From: CAYFFO01 sp964342485
GTDB taxonomy: Bacteria > Chloroflexota > Dehalococcoidia > Lucifugimonadales > CAJWER01
NCBI GenBank assembly: GCA_964342485.1
Contig: CAYFFO010000003.1
Location: forward strand, 33,855-97,854
DNA length: 64,000 nucleotides
Reading direction: 5' to 3'
The position numbers were made by a program, and so were the translations under genes. Below are positions 55,765 through 64,000 of this stretch, one piece after another (positions within the stretch are counted from its first letter, which is position 1; each line of letters begins with the position of its first letter). The notes under the pieces were generated by a model that was given only the letters and a program-made list of their open reading frames with translations, was not told where the DNA came from and searched no databases.

Positions 55765-57120
55765 ATGGACAATCTATATCAACTGACAGTGGCAGGGGCA
55801 GCCGAAAAGATAAAGAGCGGTGAATTATCTGCTGTAGATTTAATGAAATCTTTTATCAGTAGATCAAATAAATTTAACCCTGAATTACAGGTTTGGGCCT
55901 CAATAGACGCTGAAGTTGCAATTAAAAAAGCCGAGGCTGCACAGAAAAAAATCGAGATCGGAAAAAATCTTGGCCCTCTAGAAGGTATTCCAGTTGGAGT
56001 TAAGGACATATTCTTAACAAATGGAATTAGGACTAGTAATGGATCTCCAATATATACCGACTTCGTACCTCAGTACGATGCCACAAGTGTAGCTCGTTTG
56101 GTTAATGCTGGAGCGATTTTAATGGGCAAAACAATAACTACAGAATTCGCTTCTTTTGACCCGCCGGCAACTCGTAATCCCTGGAATGTGGCCCACACTC
56201 CTGGGGGATCAAGCAGTGGATCTGCCGCTGGTGTAGCTGCACAAATCTTCCCAACAGCTCTAGGATCTCAAACTTCAGGATCGGTCCTTAGGCCAGCATC
56301 ATATAATGGGATTATCGGCATGAAGCCAACTTTTGGACGTATTAGCAGATATGGAGTCACCGCAGTATCCTCATCTCTTGACACCGTAGGATTCTTTGTA
56401 AGGTCGGTCAAAGACGCTGCTATAATTCTAGAAAACCTTGCCGGGTATGATTTTCGTGACAATACATCATCCAAGTTGCAAGTACCCGAATATCAAAAAA
56501 TAATGGAACGAACAAATTCTTCACCCTGCATAGGAGTTTTAAGAGAATTTTTCTTTGAAACTGCAGATGCTCAGGTTAAGGAAAATACAGAACCATTACT
56601 AAAAGACTTTGAGCGTTCAGGAGCTATTATTGAAGATATTTCAATTTCAACAGATATCGAAACACTGTTGAAATCACACAATACAGTAATGGACGTAGAA
56701 CTCGCTGTAAGTCGTTTTGAGGATTTTAGTAATCATCCTGATAAATTCGGACCCAACATAACAACATCTATTGAATCAGGATTAAAAGTTTCCGCAACAT
56801 CCTATCTACACGCGCAAGAATACCGAGAGGTATTCAGACAAGAAATGACCGATTTATCAAGAAAATATGATGTAATTTTAACTCCTTCTACTGCTACAGC
56901 GGCACCAGCAGATTTAACAACAACTGGAGACCCATCATTTCAAGCACCATGGACCACCTCTGGCCTGCCTGCAATATCGATCCCTTCAGGCCTATCAAAA
57001 TCAGGGCTGCCATTGGGTATCCAGTTAGTCGCAGCACCGTTCGCAGAAGATAAACTTCTTCAAGCTGCAAAATGGTGCGAAGACATAATCGACTGGCAAT
57101 TAGAACCACCCATTATTTAA
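55765..57120 (+). CDS. Amidase (amidase signature family, GatA-like)
   Basis: 451 residues. The Ser-cisSer-Lys triad is evident: Lys80 in V-G-V-K-D, the cis-Ser in G-G-S-S-S-G-S (147-153) and the nucleophile Ser173 in G-S-Q-T-S-G-S-V-L. The cis-Ser loop has Ser where G-G-S-S-G-G-S is usual. It hydrolyses amides. No gatB or gatC is adjacent and the C-terminus is short, so a catabolic amidase is more likely than the glutamyl-tRNA amidotransferase subunit. AAGGA lies 5 nt before the ATG. Confidence 0.9.
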   Translation: MDNLYQLTVAGAAEKIKSGELSAVDLMKSFISRSNKFNPELQVWASIDAEVAIKKAEAAQKKIEIGKNLGPLEGIPVGVKDIFLTNGIRTSNGSPIYTDFVPQYDATSVARLVNAGAILMGKTITTEFASFDPPATRNPWNVAHTPGGSSSGSAAGVAAQIFPTALGSQTSGSVLRPASYNGIIGMKPTFGRISRYGVTAVSSSLDTVGFFVRSVKDAAIILENLAGYDFRDNTSSKLQVPEYQKIMERTNSSPCIGVLREFFFETADAQVKENTEPLLKDFERSGAIIEDISISTDIETLLKSHNTVMDVELAVSRFEDFSNHPDKFGPNITTSIESGLKVSATSYLHAQEYREVFRQEMTDLSRKYDVILTPSTATAAPADLTTTGDPSFQAPWTTSGLPAISIPSGLSKSGLPLGIQLVAAPFAEDKLLQAAKWCEDIIDWQLEPPII

Positions 57121-57189
57121 TACAACATCTGATTTCCATAATATCAATTGAAATTAGATATAAATCATTGATCTAATTCTTATACGACG

Positions 57190-57198
57190 TGATATAAT
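57190..57198 (+). promoter_or_regulatory. Extended -10 element TGATATAAT upstream of tig
   Basis: A perfect TGnTATAAT, 33 bases before the trigger-factor GTG. A TTGATC lies 19 bases upstream of the hexamer, slightly far for a -35 box. It likely drives the tig-clpP-clpX operon. Confidence 0.55.
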
Positions 57199-57231
57199 TC
57201 GTATATCTAAGTAAAGTGTCCGGAGCTTTCC

Positions 57232-58572
57232 GTGAAAATAACCCAAGAAGAGGTTTTGAACCGCCAAACCGTACTCGAGATTAAGCTCGATGAAGTAGAT
57301 ATTGAGCCATATTTGGAAAAGGCTTACCGTAAAATAGTCCAGCGTAGTAGCATACCTGGTTTCAGGAAAGGCAAGGCACCTCGATCTATAATCGAGAACT
57401 ACTATGGTAAAGAGCACCTTGTATCTGAATCACTTGATGATATGGTTCCAGAAATAACTCAACGGGCCATAGAAGATCAAGACCTAGAGGCATCAGCTGT
57501 TCCAAAACTTGAGCTTGTGGGACTAAGCCCTGTGGTGGTCAAAGCAACTGTACCACTAGTTCCAGAAGTAAATCTTGGGGAATACAGGGATATAAGGGTG
57601 GCTGAAGACAAAATAGACATCAATGTTGATGACATCGAATCCCGTATAGATGAGATGAAAACTCAGGCAGGCATATGGGAACCTGTAAATAAAGCAGTTG
57701 CATATGGAAACAGGGTTACTATGAAAGTTACAGGACACGTAGAGGAAAATACCGTACTTGACAGTGATGATGAAGAATATCTAGTAGAAGAAAATGGCAC
57801 CCTACCATTTAAGGGATTCCCCGAAAATTTAATTGGATCAAAAATTGACGAGCCATTTGGATTTCATTTGGATATACCAGAAGACTATGCTGACTCTCGG
57901 CTCGCAGGAAAAGAAGGGCATTTCGAAGTTAATTTGAAAGAAATTAAAGAATTAGTCCTTCCTGAACTTGACGATGAATTTGCTAAGAGTGTAGGGGATG
58001 GGTATGACAACGTTTCCGATCTCAAAACAAGTATCGAAAATAAATTAATTGAAGAAGCAGAACAGGCTAGGGATACGAAACATCGAGACCAATCTTTAGA
58101 TAAATTGATTGAAGGGTCAAGTTTCGAATTTCCACCTCTTTTAATCGAACAGGAAATAAGCCATATGGTTGATAGGAGAAATAACTTTGCAAGCCAGATG
58201 AATTTTTCTCTAGAAGAATATTTCAAATTTACAGGTAAAACTGAACAGGAACATGAAAAAGAAATGCGAGAACATGCTATTGAAAGATTTAGCAGATCAT
58301 ACGCACTCTCTAAACTAGTCGAAGCTGAAAATATTGAGGTGTCGGATAATGAAGTGGATGAAAAAATTGAAGAACTAAAGAATCGAGATACTGAGGATGG
58401 CGCTAAGCTTGACGATCAAAAATTGAAATCTCCAGAAGTATTGTCTTCGATACGTGAATCTCTTCTCGTTGAAAAATCACTCGCTACTTTAGTGTCGATC
58501 ACCAAGGGAGACGATGACAGCCCAAAACCCAATGCTAAAGATGAAAATATAGATCAGAGGAAGGAAAAATAA
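57232..58572 (+). CDS. tig: Trigger factor (ribosome-associated chaperone, PPIase)
   Basis: 446 residues. The ribosome-docking signature G-F-R-K-G-K-A-P is at 43-50. An FKBP-type PPIase domain follows (about 150-240; V-T-M-K-V-T-G, L-P-F-K-G-F-P-E) and then the long helical C-terminal arms. The start is GTG with GGAG 6 nt upstream. It binds nascent chains at the exit tunnel. The tig-clpP-clpX order, 6 and 47 bases apart, is the widely conserved arrangement. Confidence 0.95.
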   Translation: MKITQEEVLNRQTVLEIKLDEVDIEPYLEKAYRKIVQRSSIPGFRKGKAPRSIIENYYGKEHLVSESLDDMVPEITQRAIEDQDLEASAVPKLELVGLSPVVVKATVPLVPEVNLGEYRDIRVAEDKIDINVDDIESRIDEMKTQAGIWEPVNKAVAYGNRVTMKVTGHVEENTVLDSDDEEYLVEENGTLPFKGFPENLIGSKIDEPFGFHLDIPEDYADSRLAGKEGHFEVNLKEIKELVLPELDDEFAKSVGDGYDNVSDLKTSIENKLIEEAEQARDTKHRDQSLDKLIEGSSFEFPPLLIEQEISHMVDRRNNFASQMNFSLEEYFKFTGKTEQEHEKEMREHAIERFSRSYALSKLVEAENIEVSDNEVDEKIEELKNRDTEDGAKLDDQKLKSPEVLSSIRESLLVEKSLATLVSITKGDDDSPKPNAKDENIDQRKEK

Positions 58573-58578
58573 ACACCT

Positions 58579-59196
58579 ATGTTGTCAAATAATGACATTA
58601 ACAATATCATTCCCATGGTAGTAGAAAGTGGAGCTAGGGGCGAAAGAGCATACGATATTTACTCCCTACTCCTGAAAGAAAGAATCATTTTTCTTGGTAC
58701 AGCAATTAATGATCAAGTAGCCAACGCAATTATAGCGCAATTTTTGTTCCTAGAAAGAGAAGATCCTGAAAGAGACATCAATTTCTATATCAACTCTCCT
58801 GGAGGATCAGTGTATGCTGGTCTTGCTATGTTTGATGCTATGCAAATGATTCGCCCAGATGTGGCCACATATTGCGTAGGATTAGCAGCAAGTTTTGGAA
58901 CAGTATTACTGTGTTCCGGAGCCAAGGGCAAGCGCTACGCACTACCAAATGCAACAATCCATATGCACCAGGTAATATCTGGAGCCCAAGGACAGGCATC
59001 AGATATTGAAATACATGCCAAAGAAGCTCTACGAAACCAAGATACAGTGAGAAAGATCATTGCCGATGCGACAAGTCAGCCCTATGAAAAAGTAGCTGCG
59101 GACTCTGATAGAGACTATTTTCTTACATCTGCAGATGCAAAGGAATATGGTCTTATCGATGAAATTCTTTTAGCTAGAAGAGATGAGGAAAAATAG
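58579..59196 (+). CDS. clpP: ATP-dependent Clp protease proteolytic subunit
   Basis: 205 residues. The catalytic triad is Ser105 (A-A-S-F-G), His130 (H-M-H-Q) and Asp179 (D-R-D-Y), at the usual offsets. The oxyanion strand N-S-P-G-G-S-V is present. The residue after the Ser is Phe where Met is common, a minor change. It forms a tetradecamer that degrades proteins unfolded by ClpX, encoded next. It begins 6 bases after tig. Confidence 0.96.
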   Translation: MLSNNDINNIIPMVVESGARGERAYDIYSLLLKERIIFLGTAINDQVANAIIAQFLFLEREDPERDINFYINSPGGSVYAGLAMFDAMQMIRPDVATYCVGLAASFGTVLLCSGAKGKRYALPNATIHMHQVISGAQGQASDIEIHAKEALRNQDTVRKIIADATSQPYEKVAADSDRDYFLTSADAKEYGLIDEILLARRDEEK

Positions 59197-59243
59197 GATA
59201 GCTATTTAGACATTATTAATAGGTCTCGATAACAAGAGGAATT

Positions 59244-60539
59244 ATGACTACATCTGACAGTCAATCTACCACGTATAAATGTTCATTCTGTGGAAAAGTG
59301 CAAGGAGAAGTTAAGAGGCTCATAGCTGGCCCTGATAGAGTTTTTATATGTGATGAATGCGTTGCTCTCTGTGAACAAATCATTACAGAAGAAAAAGGGT
59401 CACCAACTTCACATGAACCTGCTGGTATAGTTTCCAAGAATGTTAATCCCAAATGGATAAGTAAGAAACTTGACGAATACGTAGTAGGTCAAGAATCGGC
59501 CAAAAAAGTACTTAGCGTAGCTGTATATAATCACTATAAACGCATACAGTCTAACCAAAAAACAAGCAATGTGGAGTTGCATAAATCAAATATATTATTG
59601 GTTGGGCCTGCTGGTTCCGGAAAAACTCTTCTGGCTCAAACACTTGCAAAAATTCTTGAAGTGCCATTTGCCATAGCTGACGCTACATCTTTAACTGAAG
59701 CAGGCTATGTCGGAGAAGATGTGGAAAACATACTCCTTCGCTTAATTCAGGCAGCAGATTTTGATATAAGTAGAGCAGAGCAAGGTATTATTTACATAGA
59801 TGAAATTGACAAAATAGCAAGAAAAAATCCCAACCCATCAATTACTAGAGATGTCTCTGGCGAAGGAGTTCAACAAGCCCTCTTAAAAATTATTGAAGGA
59901 TGTATAGCCAATGTGCCTCCACAAGGAGGGCGTAAACATCCACACCAAGATTTTCTTCAAATAAAAACAGACAACATACTGTTTATCTGCGGTGGAGCTT
60001 TTGAAGGTCTTGTGGACATGGTCGACTGGCGAATTACCAAAGACAGCAGCAGTATAGGATTTAATTCAATAGAAAACCACAGATCCGATGATGATAAAGT
60101 CGAAGCCCTAGAACATCTAACTGCAGACGATCTTTTGAACTACGGCTTTATCCCAGAGCTGGTAGGCAGACTCCCTATATCAGTTAACCTATCCAAGCTT
60201 GACAAGGATGCTCTTATCAAAGTACTTACGGAACCAAAAGATGCTTTGATCAAACAATATCAAGCATTGTTTAAAATGGATGATGTTGAATTAGAATTTA
60301 CTAGTGAAGCTATTGCTGCAACTGCAGACCAGGCATTACAACTTAAAACCGGTGCTCGTGGTCTTAGATCCATCTTGGAACAAGTTCTTCTCGACGTTAT
60401 GTACGAATTACCCTCATTCAAAGAAATTATACGATGTAAAGTAGACGAAGGTGCGATACTGGAAAATAACCCTGTTTCGTTGATTACCGCTAACTCGGAA
60501 CTTATTCAAATGCCTGATTTAGAGAAAAAATCTGCGTGA
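59244..60539 (+). CDS. clpX: ATP-dependent Clp protease ATP-binding subunit ClpX
   Basis: 431 residues. The N-terminal C4 zinc domain uses C13, C16, C36 and C39. Walker A is G-P-A-G-S-G-K-T at 121-128, the pore loop G-Y-V-G is at 154-157, Walker B is I-Y-I-D-E-I-D and an I-G-F loop for ClpP docking lies near 264. Sensor 2 is in G-A-R-G-L-R. It unfolds tagged substrates and feeds ClpP. GAGG lies 4 nt before the ATG. It is convergent with rsmE. Confidence 0.96.
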   Translation: MTTSDSQSTTYKCSFCGKVQGEVKRLIAGPDRVFICDECVALCEQIITEEKGSPTSHEPAGIVSKNVNPKWISKKLDEYVVGQESAKKVLSVAVYNHYKRIQSNQKTSNVELHKSNILLVGPAGSGKTLLAQTLAKILEVPFAIADATSLTEAGYVGEDVENILLRLIQAADFDISRAEQGIIYIDEIDKIARKNPNPSITRDVSGEGVQQALLKIIEGCIANVPPQGGRKHPHQDFLQIKTDNILFICGGAFEGLVDMVDWRITKDSSSIGFNSIENHRSDDDKVEALEHLTADDLLNYGFIPELVGRLPISVNLSKLDKDALIKVLTEPKDALIKQYQALFKMDDVELEFTSEAIAATADQALQLKTGARGLRSILEQVLLDVMYELPSFKEIIRCKVDEGAILENNPVSLITANSELIQMPDLEKKSA

Positions 60540-60588
60540 GATCATTGATTCTTTCGTTCTACAACTTCTAACTTTCAGTACCCCTGTA

Positions 60589-61332
60589 TTAAGTTACCAA
60601 TTCTAATTGCCCCATTTCATACATAATAATGGAAACAGCAGTCACAGCAGCTGTTTCAGATCTTAGTATACGGCTACCTAAGCTCAAAGTTACTATCCCA
60701 TTAGACTTGGCATGTTCTATCTCTGCAGTAGAAAATCCTCCCTCTGGTCCAATCATAATTGACAGGTCTTCTTTATATCTACCGGATTGTCTCATCTGTT
60801 CTTTCAAGCTCAAATTAGCTTCTTCTTCCCATAGCAATAAACCATTTTCTATTTTTTCACAGCATGACCAATAATCTGACACATTGTCTATAATCGGTAG
60901 TTTGGATCTGCCACATTGTTCTGTTGCCTCTTTTACAATGTTTTCTAATCTATCTACTTTGTTTTCAGATAATTCTGTTTTTCTCACTATAGAACGTTCG
61001 CTCAATACAGGTACAAATCGATTTACGCCTAACTCTGTACATTTTTGTAAAATGAATCCCATCTTGTCTCCTTTAACCAATGCTTGGTAAAGGGTTAAGT
61101 TGAAGCTCGGTTCATTATCTATTTTACTCACATGGTTTGTGATTGTTCCAACAACTTTCTTAGGTCCAACAAAATCCAAATCAACTTCCCACTCATTACC
61201 AGCACCATCAAAAAACTTGACCGTACTTCCAGGACGCAGTCTTAAAACTCTTCCTATTTGGAAAGCTACGGCTCCTTCAATTTCAATTTTATCGTCAGCA
61301 ATAGTATCTGACTGAATCCAAAATCTATGCAT
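60589..61332 (-). CDS. rsmE: 16S rRNA (uracil-1498-N3)-methyltransferase RsmE
   Basis: 247 residues from the ATG at 61332; an in-frame TTG at 61344 is less likely, and the usual family start is M-H-R-F. The N-terminal PUA-like domain is followed by the SPOUT knot with I-G-P-E-G-G-F-S, L-G-S-R-I-L-R-S-E-T-A at the C-terminus and the K-C-T-E-L-G-V motif near 105. It methylates U1498 of 16S rRNA. The gene follows prmA by about 18 bases, as in many genomes. Confidence 0.94.
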   Translation of the reverse strand: MHRFWIQSDTIADDKIEIEGAVAFQIGRVLRLRPGSTVKFFDGAGNEWEVDLDFVGPKKVVGTITNHVSKIDNEPSFNLTLYQALVKGDKMGFILQKCTELGVNRFVPVLSERSIVRKTELSENKVDRLENIVKEATEQCGRSKLPIIDNVSDYWSCCEKIENGLLLWEEEANLSLKEQMRQSGRYKEDLSIMIGPEGGFSTAEIEHAKSNGIVTLSLGSRILRSETAAVTAVSIIMYEMGQLELVT

Positions 61333-61350
61333 GTTTATAAACAACCAAAG

Positions 61351-62253
61351 TTAGATTTTACATAAATGTAATGCAACCCAATCACCATCCACGAGCATCT
61401 CATTGACTTCAAATCCATTAGAGGTTAACCGAGTTTGAACTAGTTCGTATCTCTCTAAAAGTAGTCCAGAAACAATCAAATGCCCCCCATTTATAATGAC
61501 TTTCTGAATTTCAGATGAAAGGTCCAAAATCACTGTGTCCGATATATTTGCGACTACAACATCATACATAACAACGCTGCTATTGCTTAGGGGTAAAGTG
61601 CCATGCTGTATTGAAACAGAATCCTCTACTTTGTTATCGACAACATTTTCTTTTCCCACCCGCACGGCAACTGAATCGATATCTAATCCAAGAACTGTTT
61701 CTGCACCTAATTTGGAAGCTGTGATTGATAGAACAGCTGAACCACATCCTATATCCAAAACTTTTGTATTTTGGCATACAAGTTTTTCTAGCAAAATCAT
61801 ACACATTTCTGTAGTAGGATGATGGCCAGTACCAAAAGCCATCCCCGGATCCAACTTGATAATCGTTTCACCCAGTTTAGGAATATATTCTCTCCAAGTT
61901 GGGTGCACAACCAAATTAGACCCTATATGAAGAGTGGTGAAGTGTTCTTTCCAAGCCTCTACCCAATAATCACCATCCACTTCACTTTGTACCAAATGAG
62001 ACACGTCTCCAAGTCCTGACATTAACTTTACAGCAACATCTATTTGATTTATACGTGACTCAAGTGTTTCATCTTTGGGAAGGTAAGTTATTATCCTTAC
62101 ATTTTTTTTACTTTTATTTTTATTGCCTTCCCCATCAATAATTATATCCTCAACCGCTACTCCCCCATGACCATACTTCAAAAAAACGGATGATAGTGGC
62201 TCTACAAATTCGCGTGGGGAATTAACACTCAGTTCTATCCAGGTTAATCCCAT
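61351..62253 (-). CDS. prmA: Ribosomal protein L11 methyltransferase
   Basis: 300 residues. The S-adenosylmethionine motifs are G-M-A-F-G-T-G-H-H-P-T-T and V-L-D-I-G-C-G-S-A-V-L, both diagnostic of PrmA; the catalytic N-x-x-D type motif appears as V-A-N-I-S-D. The N-terminal substrate domain is present. It trimethylates L11. It lies between dnaJ and rsmE on the minus strand; a strong terminator after dnaJ suggests it needs its own promoter or read-through. Confidence 0.93.
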   Translation of the reverse strand: MGLTWIELSVNSPREFVEPLSSVFLKYGHGGVAVEDIIIDGEGNKNKSKKNVRIITYLPKDETLESRINQIDVAVKLMSGLGDVSHLVQSEVDGDYWVEAWKEHFTTLHIGSNLVVHPTWREYIPKLGETIIKLDPGMAFGTGHHPTTEMCMILLEKLVCQNTKVLDIGCGSAVLSITASKLGAETVLGLDIDSVAVRVGKENVVDNKVEDSVSIQHGTLPLSNSSVVMYDVVVANISDTVILDLSSEIQKVIINGGHLIVSGLLLERYELVQTRLTSNGFEVNEMLVDGDWVALHLCKI

Positions 62254-62315
62254 AAAAGAGGTAAACTCCTTTGCTATAACTTCTATTATCAGTAGTTCGA
62301 AACTTTAATCCATTC

Positions 62316-62341
62316 AAAAAAGCCCCGACATATCGGGGCTT
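62316..62341 (-). terminator. Rho-independent terminator of dnaJ
   Basis: A perfect 9-bp GC-rich stem (AAGCCCCGA at 62320-62328 with TCGGGGCTT at 62333-62341) around the loop CATA. On the minus strand the stem runs into six T (62321-62316). It lies 36 bases after the dnaJ stop. Confidence 0.9.
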
Positions 62342-62376
62342 AGGCAAACAATAGTTATTTTTGAAACAATCTCCTA

Positions 62377-63513
62377 CTAACTTCCATTTAATGAATCCCT
62401 TAGCCTATTCAACCAGTTTTTGTCAATTTTTTTTGCACCGTTTTTACTTTGTCCAAGGTCTTCATATAATTGAGACATAAGCTCTCTTTGTTTTTTTGAT
62501 AATGATGTAGGAATATCTACAACCATTGTTATTAAATGATCACCTCGCACCTTTTCATTTTGCAGATGTGGAACCCCATGTCCTTTAAGCTTGAAAACAT
62601 CGCCTGTCTGCGTTCCCTCAGGAATCACCAGTTCTGTTTCCCCATCCAAGGTTGGGATCAGTACTTTTGTACCAAGAGTGGCTTCTCCTATATTGATGTG
62701 CTGTGAACTAATGACATCGTACCCATTCCTACTAAAAATGGGATGTTCTTTTACCAGTAACCCTACATACAGATCGCCAGGAGCGCCTCCAGAGTATCCT
62801 ATTTCACCTTCACCACTTAATCTGATCTGATTTCCTGACTCTATTCCAGCTGGAATAGTTATTACTATTTTCCTTGCGCGTGCCTCGCTACCAGATCCCC
62901 TGCATTTTTTACAGGGATCGGTTATCACCGTACCTTCACCTCGACATCTACCGCATGCCGAAACCTGGGTAAATTGTCCAAAAACACTTTGGCTTGAGCG
63001 TTGTACTTCACCGCTGCCACCGCAATTCAAACAGCTGATAGGTTTCCTGTCAGGTTCACATCTAGAGCCTTTACATTGACTACATATTTCATTACGTTTT
63101 ATTTCACATTCTTTTTCCGTACCAAATATCGAATCCTTGAAATCTATTTTCAAAGAAATTTGTAAATCCGATCCTCTTCTACTTCCCGGGGACCTACTTC
63201 CTCCGGACCCACCAAAAAAGGCTTCGAATATATCTCCGAAACCACCGAAGTTTTCAAACCCATCAAAACCGGTGGCACCATTGGTATCAACCCCTGCATG
63301 TCCAAACCGATCGTATTTAGTTCGTTTATCTGTATCGGTCAGAACCTGGTAGGCTTCACTTATTTCTTTAAATTTTTCAGATGCATCTGGACTTTTATTC
63401 CTATCAGGGTGAAATTCAAGGGCGAGTTTTCTAAAAGCCTTCCTAATTTGTTCATCAGAAGCACTTTTCGATACCCCAAGAATTTCGTAATAATCTCTTT
63501 TTTTTGTAGTCAT
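62377..63513 (-). CDS. dnaJ: Molecular chaperone DnaJ
   Basis: 378 residues, all four canonical parts: J domain with H-P-D at 35-37, a Gly/Phe-rich linker (about 75-115), four C-x-x-C-x-G-x-G zinc repeats (about 145-210; C-S-Q-C-K-G-S through C-K-K-C-R-G-S-G), and the two-lobed C-terminal substrate domain ending in a short helix. It stimulates DnaK ATPase and delivers substrates. dnaK and grpE are not in the window. ATG start, no clear ribosome site. Confidence 0.96.
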   Translation of the reverse strand: MTTKKRDYYEILGVSKSASDEQIRKAFRKLALEFHPDRNKSPDASEKFKEISEAYQVLTDTDKRTKYDRFGHAGVDTNGATGFDGFENFGGFGDIFEAFFGGSGGSRSPGSRRGSDLQISLKIDFKDSIFGTEKECEIKRNEICSQCKGSRCEPDRKPISCLNCGGSGEVQRSSQSVFGQFTQVSACGRCRGEGTVITDPCKKCRGSGSEARARKIVITIPAGIESGNQIRLSGEGEIGYSGGAPGDLYVGLLVKEHPIFSRNGYDVISSQHINIGEATLGTKVLIPTLDGETELVIPEGTQTGDVFKLKGHGVPHLQNEKVRGDHLITMVVDIPTSLSKKQRELMSQLYEDLGQSKNGAKKIDKNWLNRLRDSLNGS

Positions 63514-63535
63514 AATTTATTTGTTCAGACAACCA

Positions 63536-63565
63536 ATTATACTTTCACCTGCTGTCGGCCCACAA
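63536..63565 (-). promoter_or_regulatory. Sigma70-type promoter of dnaJ
   Basis: On the minus strand, TTGTGG (63565-63560) and a perfect TATAAT (63541-63536) are 18 bases apart; the ATG is about 23 bases after the -10 box. No CIRCE-type inverted repeat was seen here. Confidence 0.5.
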
Positions 63566-63673
63566 GGTCAGTTCAGGAAAATAAGGATAGGGGTAATATG
63601 TTAACCAGAGACTTGAAAATATAAACCTTTAGACACTGACAACAAGATATTTGTCTTTTATACTTAATATTTT

Positions 63674-63714
63674 GGAAAACCCCGTTTCTTAACGGCAATC
63701 GCCATCGGGTTTTC
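63674..63714 (-). terminator. Possible terminator overlapping the surface-protein stop codon
   Basis: Complementary arms (GAAAACCCCG near 63675-63684 and CGGGTTTTC at 63706-63714) enclose the TAA of the surface-protein gene. On the minus strand the second arm ends in a T run. One base is bulged and the loop is about 20 nt, so this is a moderate candidate. Confidence 0.35.
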
Positions 63715-64000
63715 TTTTGAACTTTTTTAGCCTCCGATAGCCGAATATCAGCCCAACCGGAGCCAACAGTGTCATCATATTAGCTGCTCCAGTACCGACC
63801 GAAACTGAAGGCATCGGGATACAGAATGAGCCATTCTCTTTTGGTTTATCTCCTTCATCTATCGGTGCTGTGGTTACGACTGTGCCCTCTATTTGAGGGT
63901 TTTCCGTCGGTTTTGCTGGTATCGGTGTAGCCGTCGGCGGAACTGGTGTAGCTGTAGGTGGTACTGGTGTAGCCGTCGGTGGAACTGGTGTAGCTGTAGG
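63689..64000 (-). CDS. Surface protein with PTATPVP repeats and C-terminal membrane anchor, partial
   Basis: The last 103 residues of a gene that continues beyond the window. It opens with at least four copies of a seven-residue P-T-A-T-P-V-P repeat, then an acidic spacer (P-I-D-E-G-D-K-P-K-E-N), a segment F-C-I-P-M-P-S and a hydrophobic helix (A-A-N-M-M-T-L-L-A-P-V-G-L-I-F-G-Y) followed by basic residues R-R-L-K-K-F-K-R-K. This tripartite tail resembles sortase- or exosortase-type sorting signals in layout, though no known short motif (LPxTG, PEP) is present. PT-rich spacers are frequent in Chloroflexota secreted proteins. Function unknown. Confidence 0.75.
   Translation of the reverse strand, partial: PTATPVPPTATPVPPTATPVPPTATPIPAKPTENPQIEGTVVTTAPIDEGDKPKENGSFCIPMPSVSVGTGAANMMTLLAPVGLIFGYRRLKKFKRKPDGDCR
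63917..64000 (-). repeat. 21-bp tandem repeat, four copies within the window
   Basis: Four in-phase 21-base units (63917-63937, 63938-63958, 63959-63979, 63980-64000) encode the P-T-A-T-P-V-P repeats. Alternate units are more alike (cgt versus tgt at the third codon), suggesting expansion by 42-base steps. The array may continue past the window. Confidence 0.85.

Noticed and set aside
63514..63600. CIRCE-type operator expected before a dnaJ gene
   Set aside because: No inverted repeat of the TTAGCACTC type is present; only ordinary -35 and -10 boxes were seen.
1..64000. tRNA, rRNA, CRISPR arrays, insertion sequences and prophage genes
   Set aside because: None were seen in intergenic regions; no transposase, integrase or direct-repeat array is present.

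Overview
The window is a 64 kb piece of a draft bacterial scaffold. It is AT-rich (GC roughly 35-40 % by eye) and holds three runs of exactly 100 N, at 817-916, 20177-20276 and 26998-27097. The gene content suggests a marine Chloroflexota lineage of the SAR202 / Dehalococcoidia type: giant FtsX-like permeases, an enolase-superfamily enzyme, several SDR and Gfo/Idh/MocA oxidoreductases, a CocE hydrolase and a surface protein with PTATPVP repeats. This placement is an inference from families, not a phylogeny. TTG starts are common, and most genes lie on the minus strand.

Layout. 1-3054: a CocE-type hydrolase and a penicillin-acylase-type Ntn hydrolase, separated by gap 1. 3279-5553: an amidohydrolase, a Gfo/Idh/MocA oxidoreductase and a small partner protein. 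6593-9966: the recombination and replication operon dnaX-ybaB-recR-recO. 10246-11308: a two-gene redox operon in which BOTH genes appear to use UGA as selenocysteine, described below. 11379-15700: two SDRs, a RidA-like protein, an MFS exporter and galU. 15755-22690: two giant FtsX-like permeases. 23118-27735: a GldA / GldF-GldG fusion / DUF4340 ABC transport operon. 28022-31998: a cupin, a CorC/CNNM protein, glmU and cvpA. 32017-37207: a catabolic group with a BNR/sialidase-like protein, a D-2-hydroxyacid dehydrogenase, a Gfo/Idh/MocA protein, an SMP-30-like propeller and an SDR. 37256-40232: the der-plsY-gpsA operon, then an ornithine carbamoyltransferase, a third giant permease and a second penicillin acylase. 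47406-52509: an operon of class IV aminotransferase, 2-oxoacid dehydrogenase E1 alpha, E1 beta and E2, and lipB, which fits branched-chain amino-acid breakdown. 52550-57120: an OmpR-type regulator with a degenerate receiver, an enolase-superfamily enzyme, a zinc alcohol dehydrogenase and an amidase. 57232-60539: tig-clpP-clpX. 60589-63513: dnaJ-prmA-rsmE. 63689-64000: the C-terminus of a repeat-rich surface protein.

The most interesting finding is the redox pair at 10317-11308. The first gene is a 72-codon glutaredoxin-like protein whose TGA is followed by two sense codons and TAA (U-x-x-stop). The second is a TlpA/ResA-like thioredoxin with an in-frame TGA exactly at the first redox cysteine (W-U-G-C). 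Each TGA is followed at bacterial-SECIS distance (16 and 20 nt to the apical loop) by a perfect hairpin (8 and 6 bp) with a 5-nt loop whose second and third bases are G and T. No selenocysteine machinery (selA, selB, selC, selD) lies in the window, so the call depends on finding it elsewhere in the genome.
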